From the NCBI GenBank assembly GCA_035235625.1, contig CP141140.1, positions 13,908,685 to 13,972,684 of the forward strand: DNA of 64,000 nt. The letters run 5' to 3'. The stretch comes from Saururus chinensis (taxonomy: Eukaryota > Streptophyta > Magnoliopsida > Piperales > Saururaceae). Position numbers and translations under genes: made by a program. The number at the start of each line of letters is the position of its first letter. The first letter of the stretch is position 1. Under the pieces are notes generated by a model, which saw nothing but the letters and a program-made list of their open reading frames with translations, did not search any database and was not told the origin of the DNA. Below are positions 21,312 through 31,500 of the stretch, piece after piece.

Positions 21312-24042
21312 ATGGGAGACACTTACCTTGCTGTAGCCTTGGTCATCATCCTTTCCTTCTTCTGCTTACTATGGTGGAAGGAGACGAGAGGCAGAAACAA
21401 TAGTAACGACAAGGCCAGTCGCAATCAACTCACTCGAGCACCTGAGCCTCCTGGCAAGTGGCCGATTCTGGGCCACATACCCCTTCTGCTCGGCAAAGCT
21501 CCAGCCCACCGGACCCTCGCTGACCTTGCCGACCGCTATGGCCCGGCGCTCACCCTCCGCATTGGCTCTCGCTGCGTTCTTTTGGTAAGCAGCGTGGACC
21601 TGGCCAGAGAATGCTTCACCACATGTGACCATGCCCTTGCGAGCCGGCCTCTGTCTGCAGTGGGAAGATATATTGGCTTCAACTTCACCAGCTTCGGCCT
21701 CGCCCCTCATGGGCCAGTCTGTCGCGATACCCGGAAAATCACCGTCATGGAGCTCCTCTCCGGCCGCCGCCTGGAGTCTTTCCATCATGTCTGGACCTCT
21801 GAGGTCGATACATGCGTGAGTGAGTTGTACAGTTTGTGCACTGAGGGTAGTATTGCTGCTACTACTAATTCCGTGGTGGTGGACATGAAGGAGAGGCTCT
21901 GGGCGTTGTCCTTCAACGTGATTACCCGGCTTGTGGCTGGGAAGAGGCATTACGGGAGTGGAGGGGATAGCAAAGAAGCCAGGATATTCCAGCGAGTCGC
22001 TGGGGAGGTTCAACGTCATCTCAGTACTCCGAGTGTGGGCGATGCTCTGCCCTCTCTCAGGTGGCTGGACGTGTTCTGCGAGATGAATTTAAGAAAGACG
22101 GCCAGGGAAATTGATTCCATCATGTCGGGCTGGTTGGAGGAACACTACAGTGGAAGCGCTTGCAACGAAAGCAAAAATGGGGACTTCATGGACGTGCTAG
22201 TAGCTCTAGCAGAAGATGGTCGTCTGCCTGATTGTCTTCCCCAAAACACCATCATCAAGGCTACTGCTTCTGTAAGCTTCCTTCCTAGCTAAGTCTTTAA
22301 CTTTAATTTCTCCTCTACGAAAATGAACGGACTTGTCTAGCATATTTCATCACCAAGTCTTGGTCACTGTTGAGAGAGAGATGGGAGAACCCCAGTTCTT
22401 ATATTGTGGTCATGAAAAGGTGGCCATAAAAACATTTTGCAAAATAATTTTCTGACCAAATCTCCTTAACCATCTCCGTGCCCAACTTACATAGAACTCT
22501 AAATATGGTAAATAAAAAAGCAGGTAGTTATAGATAGAAATCAAAGCTAGACTCTGTCCAATCTTATACTCCCTCCTCCCTTTACTTGAAAAGGAAGAAA
22601 CTAAGAGAAAAAGACAAAATTTTAACTAACTTATAATAACTTTAAGTTTAACTTTGGTTCTTATCACTATTCACTAACTCTAAGTAACTTAGATTTTTAT
22701 AATTTTAACTAAATTTTATTCTTGCGCTATTTATTTTTTCATATTAATAATTTTATCTAAAAAATGATGTTATTTACACTCTTTTTTTCCATTGTCCACA
22801 AAAAAAGAGTGTAAAAGTGAATTTTTTTTATTTTATTTTTTCGTATTTCCCCCCTTATTTCATCTTATCTTTCCCCACTACATTAAGCTAATATTTTTTC
22901 TTTCTTCTCCATCATCTCTTTCAGCGACTTCAACTCTGGCAACGGACTGAAGTACATAGCAAGTCTGGCAACTGAACTGACTTGTGCAGGGCAGTTTGGT
23001 GACATAGCCAACCAGCAGCCAGGCCACTCGCCAATGACTTATGCAGCTAGCAACCATATTTGGTTGTTGGCCAGCGGCCAAATCTGGCATTGGTCGCTAG
23101 TCGGCGGCTTGTGCGGCTAGTGGCCAGATCTGGCCGCTGGCTGCTTGTGGCCACATCTGGTCACAATCGGATTTAGCTATTGGCAGCTAGTGCAGCCGCG
23201 ATTAGCCGTCACGGCCTCTCATCATGGAGGTCACCAGTGTAGCACAAGTGCCGAAAAAAAACACTGGTGACAAAAATAAAGAGAAGAAAGGAAAAAAAAA
23301 TAGTGAAAATGGAGATATGTGAAATTTTAATGAAAAATAGTAGGGTAAAAAAGGGGACACAACGGGAAAAAGTGAAGTTTAAATAACTATATTTTATTTA
23401 AAATGATGTTGGTTTATGTTATAGATGTTGATTATGGCTGGGTCAGAGACAATGTCCATCGAGTTGACGTGGGCCATGTCCCTTCTAATGAACAACCCTC
23501 ACACGCTAAAGAAGGCCCAAAAGGAGCTGGATACGGTTGTGGGCCTGAAGAGGGCCGTGCAAAGATCAGACATCAAGAAACTACCTTACGTCCAAGCCAT
23601 TGTCAAGGAAACTCTACGAATGTACCCAGTGGGCCCAATCCTGGCGCCACATGAAGCCATAGCGGACTGCCATGTAGGCGGGTATCACGTTCCAACTGGC
23701 ACATCCGTAGTGGTTAATGTGTGGAAGATCCAACGGGACCCACGTATATGGTCCAATCCTAATATGTTCTGGCCGGACAGGTTCCTGCAGGACCATGTAA
23801 ACGTCGATGTGTGGGGCCACCATTTCGAACTCCTGCCTTTTGGGTCCGGAAGGAGGTCGTGCGTAGGGACGGCTCTAGCCTTAGAGGTCATGCAACTGGC
23901 TCTGGCCCGATTACTTCATAGCTTCGACTGGTCAATGCCTTCCGGAGCCGTGGTTGCTATGGACGAGGCTTTTGCATTTAGTCTATCCAAGTTGGGCCCA
24001 CTTAATGTACTTGTGAAACCACGAATTGATATCCAAATTTAA
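21312..24042 (+). CDS. CYP82: Cytochrome P450, CYP82 family
   Basis: Two exons, 21312-22271 and 23425-24042, are joined in phase 0 by a GT-AG intron of 1,153 bp and encode 525 aa. The start is the first in-frame ATG and precedes a hydrophobic ER anchor (YLAVALVIILSFFCLLWW). Then come the proline-rich hinge (PEPPGKWPILGHIPLL), CFTTCDHALASRP, the I-helix AGSET (A325-T329), ExxR (E382/R385 in KETLR), WPDRF, and the heme loop FGSGRRSCVG with ligand C466. The VWKIQRDPRIW block, FELLPFGSGRRSC and the intron position after TIIKAT point to CYP82. Members oxidise terpenoid, coumarin, flavone or alkaloid substrates; the substrate here cannot be told. The C-helix WxxxR motif is changed: HGPVCRDTRK has Cys137 where Trp is usual. 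The intron holds transposon-like DNA, and a MITE starts 24 bp after the stop codon. Confidence 0.92.
22562..22762. mobile_element. Possible MITE in the P450 intron
   Basis: The segment opens with TACTCCCTCCTCCCTTTACT, a typical MITE terminus, and continues with AT-rich text (ATAACTTTAAGTTTAAC). A clear matching right end was not found, so the right boundary is uncertain. Confidence 0.35.
22767..23390. mobile_element. Foldback-ended element in the P450 intron
   Basis: The left end has TGTTATTTACACTCTTTTTT; the right end complements to AGTTATTTAAACTTCACTTT, an imperfect inverted repeat. The interior (22920-23230) is a GC-richer mosaic of repeated GGCCAGATCTGGC, TGGCCGCTGG and GGCTAGTGGCC words, while both arms are A/T-rich. 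No transposase is present. The boundaries are approximate and no target duplication is clear. Confidence 0.45.
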
Positions 24043-24065
24043 CTAGTACCCAGCAAATGCAATGA

Positions 24066-24270
24066 TACTGTATTTCCGTCTTAAATTAATAGTTATATTT
24101 AGCAAAAAAAATTATTTTATGTTAACAATTTTATTTTATTAAATTGAAATAGTTAAGTAATTAGAAAAAATATCATACACTTATTTTTCCTTGTATTAAA
24201 TATAAGTTTCATCCTTTAAAACAATGATCATTTTTTTAAATATAACTATTAATATAAGACGGATAGAGTA
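24066..24270. mobile_element. MITE family A, copy 2, in the P450 3' flank
   Basis: The left end TACTGTATTTCCGTCTTAAA and the right end, in complement TACTCTATCCGTCTTATATT, form inverted repeats that extend inward through TTAATAGTTATATTTA. The length is about 205 bp. It begins 24 bp after the P450 stop codon, so the P450 transcript probably ends inside or beyond it. Confidence 0.82.
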
Positions 24271-24596
24271 TTACCTTTGCACTCTCCTGTATATAGTCCA
24301 TTTCATTTTACAATGGTAGAAATTTTGAAATAATGAATTCAATAATAAGTTCAAATCTTTCTAAAAGCATATTATTGTAGCTGGTATAAATTAATCTTAC
24401 AAGTTGAGTTTTATTCAGATATGGGATATATTTGCACGCCTTTTCCCTCTCCTATGGTTTCTCATTGTTAAAGGTGGACTCTCTTATATTATTAAAAAAG
24501 TTTGACTCTCTTGTTATTGAAAAAAAAAGAGATGGAGACTCTTAATTTTGTTGGATGGCAATCCTCCTCTTCATGGCCTTTTTTATATGTCTATTA
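24271..24596. other. AT-rich spacer, nothing recognised
   Basis: No coding or repeat end could be supported between the two MITEs. Confidence 0.4.
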
Positions 24597-24713
24597 TACT
24601 CTATTTGTCCCGTATTAATTATCTAGATTAAAAAACCAAATTATATTTCCTTCAGTTAATTTAGTTCATTTTGGATTTCTACTCTAGACAACTGATATGG
24701 GACATGGTGAGTA
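24597..24713. mobile_element. Short MITE (about 117 bp)
   Basis: The left end TACTCTATTTGTCCCGTATT, continuing to TCTAGA, is matched by the right end, in complement TACTCACCATGTCCCATATC, also leading to TCTAGA. The inverted repeats cover about 30 bp on each side. It is non-coding. Confidence 0.7.
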
Positions 24714-27477
24714 ATGATCAAAAGTTGCAAACCAGTAGCTTCATGCCAAGTAGGATGTAAATGACATTACTATCTCTTTAGGATGCCATGTGTTTTTAAA
24801 GTGTCATTGTTATTCAAAATTGTTTTATACATCTTGAAAGATCTTGAGTTAAGGTTCCTTCTGCTTTTTTCTTTTTTATATTGAGCTTTGACTCTATTTT
24901 TTTTTAAAAAAAATTCTAATTAACTTAAATTGTCATAACTCTAACTAAGTCTAATTAACTTTGATTGTTATGTTCCTCTTATTATAGTAAGAAGCATATT
25001 AGAAGCTTTTTACTTGGTAGGAGCATGACAAATAAGATAGTTAGTGTGGGACAAATATTTTTTTAATGGTGCTTGACATTTGCAATTTTCAGTGAACAAA
25101 TTTGATGGAATAAATGGTTCATGTGTTTGGATGTATGAGCAAGAAAATGAGGGCAGTTCAAATTGCAAGTGCATAGTCCCAAAATTTTCACCACAGTTTA
25201 TTCCATTGAATTTGCCGAATATGAGGATTATGATTGTCGGATGCGAAAAAACGAGGATGTTTTGGCACACTAGTGAAAAGTCTAATGAACAAGGAATAAC
25301 TATGGTTGAATAATTTATTATCTTGGTTTATATTCAAGTATGAATTCATTGATTTCTTAAGAAGTGGTTTGATAAAAGTGAAAAAGTTGCATGTGAACTT
25401 AACCCATGTTTAATAAGAAATTAAGTTATATTGCTCATTGATTTTATTTTCCCTTGCCCCAGTTTAGGATTAGTGCTTCATTGCTCACTCTTTTGTGGCA
25501 CATGCCAATATATAGGTGCACAGTTCAATGTGTACTTGACAATAAAGTGTGCACAAAAAAGGGATTGAAAGGGTGACTTTGCAAGGAAAGCCTCACGCCC
25601 CAATTATTTTACCTTTCTTAAGATTTTTGGGGTGTGACACCTTGTGTGTTCAATGAGGAAGGGAGAAGGAGATTATTGACTTATTGTTCATGCGCTCTAG
25701 ACTTGTAGTGTAGTCAAGGAGGTGTGGGTGTTGGTAGGGGACATTGTTGGCCTATGTGTCAAGTTACAGCATTGGCATACGAATGCCCTTGAGGAGGTGG
25801 CCAAGTTGGATGGGGAAGACAGGTTAGCCAAAGTGGCTGTGGTTTAAAGTTTGTGCATGTGTGCATTGCATCAAGTATGCTCTTATTGAGTTTGACTTAG
25901 ATTATAACTTTCATAAAATAATCTAATTAATTGTAAAATTTAACCAACAACATATTACGATCCTAATAAAGTACTACTTTGAGTGCAATTTAATCAATCA
26001 TCAAACACATAACACAAATATTTTTTTACGTGAAAAACTCATCCGAGAAATACATGAGAACCTTGTCCAACCTTTAAACTTCACTGATAAAAAATTGAAA
26101 CAAATGACCTTTTTTGCAACCACTTTCCTAAGGGTTCTTCACTTCATGTTGCAAATGTCATTTCCCTTACTCACTTTCTTGGTATCAATATTTACTTGAA
26201 CAATCCAATGCTTTCTTTATCTTCAACTTCTTACATATCCATCCAAGCTTAATAGACCCTAATTTTTGGTTTGGCAAGGTGTTGAACGTCAAGACCCTAA
26301 TTTTTGGTTTTAGTGGGTTGGGTCATCATGTCAGACCCACCCAATAAAGTTGGATAAAGCTACCTTGTCATACCCTGTGATACCCCCCTTGACCCAAACC
26401 CGGTCTAAAGTAGTTGAGACATGGATTGATGAAATGGAAAACAAACCCATCTTGGGTTCTCATCTAAGTACACGATATGTGTCATTTGTAAAAAAATAAA
26501 AAATAAAAAGTTAAAGAGATTAATCAAGCATCTTAGTCCAACACAACACCCATAAAAATTTATAATAAATATAATTTTAAACCCTAAGGCTACAATATAT
26601 CTAAAGCCATCATAGGCTATCTAAAGTTTGAAATAAAATTAAGTTTATAATCATCACATCACATGAAAAGTCTAAAATAATTGAAGCATCTAACCCCCTC
26701 TTATGGTGCATTCTCATCCTCAATGTAACACCCCAACCCAAGCTAGTGTCCAAAAATCTCGAATTAAAATTTTTTTTCTTAAACAAAGAAACATCATCTA
26801 TGTGCAATAGGTATAACATTATTTTACGCACTACAAAGCTATAAAACTTGTTGTACATAGGACATAACAAAATTTATATTTATAAATAATTTAGATTGTG
26901 TCAACGTTGTCTTGCCATTGGTTGCCCACATACGTATTGGATAACATTCACAATATTATTCCAATATGATCGATTCAAACATAGTTCTACCTAACGGTTA
27001 TTACATACATCAGGTATCACAAAATTATATACGTTAAAATATGTATATCCTTTATATTCAAATACATTATTTGGAGTTAGGTTGAAACCTCATAAATCAT
27101 TTGAGTCAGACATAAATCTCATAAATCATCCGAGTTAAATGAAAGCTAACAAATAAACAGAATTATACATCTTATTAAACACAACAGAGCAAATTGGATC
27201 ACATCATATTGCATTAAATCATATTAAATTTCATTTGATTATATCAAATCATATATCTTAATTAGTATATTAGTATCACTAATTAAGATTTATATGCATA
27301 TAAGTCATTTAATATCCTAAGCTAACTACTTAGAATGCCTATATATTCTTATATTTATATTAAAACAGAAGGTAAAAATTGCTTACTCCTTTAAAGTTCC
27401 CCAGAAGTAGTAGTATTCATAGTTGCTCCTTCCAATAGGACATCCTCCCCTTCAAGTTTAGAGATCCAATATAAGAT
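24714..27477. other. Intergenic sequence, possible LTR start near 26728
   Basis: A frame at 25080-25313 encodes 77 residues of unknown type; I cannot support it as a gene. TGTAACACCCCAACCC near 26728 resembles a gypsy LTR start, but no end or partner was found. Everything else is AT-rich without recognised content. Confidence 0.3.
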
Positions 27478-27645
27478 ATATAGGGGAATTATTGATATTT
27501 CAAATCGACAATGCACATGTTAGCATATGCTAATATATACTAGTATATATACCATCGATCTTGTAGATAAATGATTCATATGTGTATCTTACGTTGGGCT
27601 CATTATTAGAGCAGAACATGAAAAACACTTCCTTACCTCTCTAGC
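27478..27645. mobile_element. MITE-like repeat family B, copy 4
   Basis: It carries GCACATGTTAGCATATGCTA, ACCATCGATCTTGTAGATAA, TTACGTTGGGCTCATTATTA and GAACATGAAAAACACTTCCT in the family order. The left end is less clear than in copies 1-3, so the copy is probably truncated on that side. Confidence 0.6.
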
Positions 27646-28529
27646 CACAACCACATATGTCAATTAGGCATGGAGGCCCCCCGATGACAATAAGCAACAT
27701 TGTTGGCCTCCCTTCAAACATGAGGGAGATAATTTTTTCAATTTTTTTTACAAATATTAGGTGTGGTGGCCTGATCAATGACCCAATATAGATAAACTTA
27801 ATTAAAAAACTTATCTGAGACTAATGTCAACTGCAAAACAATACTCCATAATTGTACCCCTAACTCCCACGGAGAAATTAACTGCGTAATTTATCTAGGT
27901 GAAGCCCGGAACCGGATGCGTATTAGCGATTCTAAGCTTGGACGGGTGCGTCGTTAGACCCGTTCAGCTCCGTGTGTGTGTGTGTGTTGCCGCGCCGGAC
28001 TGCTCTGGCGAAAGCGGGAGGCGAGCAGATTAACACGCAGCAGAGTCTGCAACGAAAGGGAGAGCCGGCCCAGCAGGATCTAAAGAACTGTCAAACTCAG
28101 AAGAAACCGATCTGCGCAACGTTGAGAGGCCAACATCGCAAAAACTGAAAACAGGATACGTCGCCGTCCATTTCATTAATGAGCTCTTAAATTAGTACTT
28201 TCGGTGCATCTAATCCTTCTTTCTGGGTTATCTTAGGTACGAATTTCAAATCGGACCTTAGACGAATCTATCTCAATTGGGAATGTACAACATAGATTGA
28301 AGCTGGTTGCTTTGTTTCTGCTTTTTTTTTTCCTTTCTAGAATGGCTATTATTTTTTATTGTTACTGCAGTAGCGATTCCTTCTTCTTCTTCTTTGGCGA
28401 ATTTGTTTGCCATTTTCTTTTTCAGAGGCGTTGTCTATAAAGGGAAGTTTATTATGAAGTTGTTCTGAAAGAGATGTTGCCAAGGTCGTTTTTGCTGAGA
28501 GTAGAGTTCTCTTGTTGGAAAGAACAGAC
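27646..28529 (+). promoter_or_regulatory. Promoter and leader region of the DUF616 gene
   Basis: GC content rises from about 27900, as usual near a plant transcription start. A (GT)7 run sits at about 27972-27987 and CT-rich tracts at 28320-28395. Two upstream ATGs precede the coding start. One opens a four-codon frame (28454). The other (28474) opens a 62-codon frame that overlaps the start of the gene in another frame and ends at 28662. I see no TATA box that I would defend. Confidence 0.4.
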
Positions 28530-31500
28530 ATGTATGCGACCGGTGCTAGGTCTCTCGACCGGATTGAGTACGGTTCGCGGCTTCGGCGGGGAAAGAGATT
28601 TGGCCGGGTTGCAAAACGAAAGTGTTTGTTCTGGATTTTTATACTGGCTCTGCTGTTTTTGATGCACTTATCCATCTTCAGAGTTAAAGTGCCTTTTCAT
28701 AGTAAGTTCATTGCCTTTTATGGCTTGCTAGTCATTCCTTTTCTGTGAAATGTGACTCTTTTTCTTGTCTTTTCGATGTTACTTTAAATCTACCTGGTGA
28801 TTGTAAGCTCAATGGGTTAGAGTTGTAATTCAACAATTCTTTTATTCTGATGCTTATTCTAATGGCTTTTTGGGTGGTCGGGGTAAAGTAATGATGATCC
28901 CAAGTACGCTTCAGAAGAGCATGTGATTGTGCTATGGTACTTTAACAAACAACAAGCTTGGTCAATCGAGGCCATGAAAACTAATGTAATTTTTGAACTT
29001 ACATTTACGGGCAAAATTAGTTGTCATAGATTATAGTACATCCGATTAATTTTAATATTTATGTGCCCGATTTATTGGAACTTTTGTATTTTTTATGAAG
29101 TCACGACTTTTTTGAACCGCCATGGATAAATATTTTATTGAACTTACTTTTTCTCAAGTTTTTTATCTGTAATTTTATTGTGGATTTGACGATGGTACTG
29201 TTGAGCTGCCCTCCAGTTACATTAAGTTGTTTATAAACTGCATTTGGAGGTAATTCTTTTCTTTTCATATAGGCTCAGAACATAGATATGGATTGGATGA
29301 TAGAAGACAGCATAAAAACAAGTCCCACAAGCGCTGTAAGGAAGCTTTACTTTTCTATTTTATGGTTTATGTTGCTGCTAGTGACCGAATCCATGAATAC
29401 ATGACTGGAGTTCTTGTTTCTGTAATGCTTTTAGTTGAAAGTTTATGCCAAGTTATCCTGTGATTCAGACAAGTATATCCAATTTTAGCTCTTGACAATA
29501 TATACGACTTGTATGTACCTTTCTGGAAAGATTGGATCCATCAGCTGTTGATTATTTTTAAGTCCACTAACAAACAGTGTCTTGGAACTAGCCACATTGA
29601 AGCAGTGGAACAATTATGCAGGTGTATCATGTCAAATGTAGAAGTTGTATGTGTGAAAAATTCTCATCTTCTTTTAATAAAATACCTGCATAGCTGTTTT
29701 ATAGTATGTAAATGAAAGCAGATAATGTTGAACTTGCTGCTGAATAATTTATTGGCTTTTGAGTGTTTCATCATTTGGTTTTTCTGGGAACATGACCATT
29801 GTTTTCTTTGTGGAAAAATTTTCAGATGTACCATGTGAGATTGACCTTGCTACTTCGGTTGATTATCTTGTTGAGCCGAAGGATGTCGGGAATTTTACTC
29901 AATTTTCCTTAGGATATATAAACAAGGAGGAAAATTATATTCTAAATAATACATTTGAACCCAGGTTTTCTGGGCATCAGACTCTTGAAGAAAGAGAAAA
30001 CTCATTCTATGCAAGAAATCAAACAGTTCATTGTGGCTTTATTCAAGGACCTGATGGATATGGAAGCACTGGTTTTGAGTTGCATGAACATGACAAGCAG
30101 TACATGAGTAATTGCCAAGTAGTGGTATCTTCTTGCATTTTTGGGGGCTCAGATTTCTTGAGGAGACCCACTAGGAGCAGGGTAAGAAAGCTCCCTTCAC
30201 AGAAGTAGGTTGTTATGCTCTTTGATTTGTATGATTTTGATCTTTGTAAAAATTTGACCTATTTTCCATTGTTAATGCATGTGTGTTGTTATGTTTAGGG
30301 CTGGAAGTATCTTTCATACTGTTGTAAGTGGCTATGAAGTGCCAAGGAAATGATATCTTTGTCATTTTGCACTGATTTTTCTTCTATGATGAAACCAAGA
30401 GCGTTTCTTTCTACAGCATTTCAAATAAGCGTTTGCTTCATTATATTAGATGTTGTCTATTTACTTCTTCAACTCACACTAGAAGTTAAAACTAATATTA
30501 AACTATTAGACTGGATTTAACTTTTCCTGATTCAAGCTTTTGTGAAAACTCTGACTCAGATGATCAACCCGATTTTGCTAATAGCAAAGTAGCGATAAAT
30601 CATAATCAGTTAAAGACCCATATATGATCATGAGGTCCTTGCTTCTGTACTTTAACAACAAGTTGAAGTGTTATTTGTATGGCACGTTTATTTTAATTTC
30701 TAGGATCTGATATGTAATCTGGCTTCATATAATTTGATGGCTTGTTGATCTAATCTTAGAATAAAAAGGTAGTGCTGTTGCTTGTTGAGTTCTCATTGTT
30801 TTCTGCAAAGTCTGTGGCTGGTGCTTACTAGTCTGTTACAGCCTGAACTCCTTTCTCAGTTGTATGTAACATTTGTTGAGGTGTGACATGAAATATTATC
30901 AAACTTTGCGAATGCTTCGTTAATTTTTATGATGCTGCTTTCTTTGAAAATCATATATGATTTTGTTGTTACCTGGCCTTTGATTTTTCTTGGCATTTCA
31001 TTCTGCTGGCTTGTGATATGTTATTTATCTTTTATTTGTTTTGCAGATAAGTGAATATTCCAAGAAGAATGTTTGTTTTGTTATGTTTGTGGATGAGAGC
31101 ACTATGGAGCTGCTTTCTTCTGATGGTCAAGCTTTTGATCATAGAGGATACCTTGGTTTATGGAGAGTAGTTGTTGTTAGGAACCTACCTTACATGGACA
31201 TGCGGAAAAGTGGAAAAGTACCAAAACTTTTGTCTCATCGGCTTTTCCCTTCTGCTAGGTAACCTGCTAATTTCTATCATCTTTAGATGAATATAGATCA
31301 AATTGCTGAGGTTTTGTTTCACAAATGTTTTTATAACTTTTCTCTGAATGTCTGATGTTTGATTTCTATTGGTTTTATTTTGTAACTTTATGCATTATTT
31401 AACTTTTAAAGGTACTCTATATGGGTTGATAGCAAACTGCGGCTTCATTCTGATCCAATGTTGATCTTGGAATACTTTTTATGGCGAAAACAGTCAGAAT

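Noticed and set aside
21369..22019. Long minus-strand open frame of 216 codons
   Set aside because: It lies wholly opposite the first P450 exon, whose motifs are unmistakable; it is a shadow of GC-rich coding DNA.
25080..25313. 77-codon frame MQFSVNKFDG...
   Set aside because: No recognised family, no splice partners, and a minus-strand frame of equal length overlaps it.
29509..29715. 68-codon frame between DUF616 exons 2 and 3
   Set aside because: It lies in an intron; exons 2 and 3 join in phase without it.
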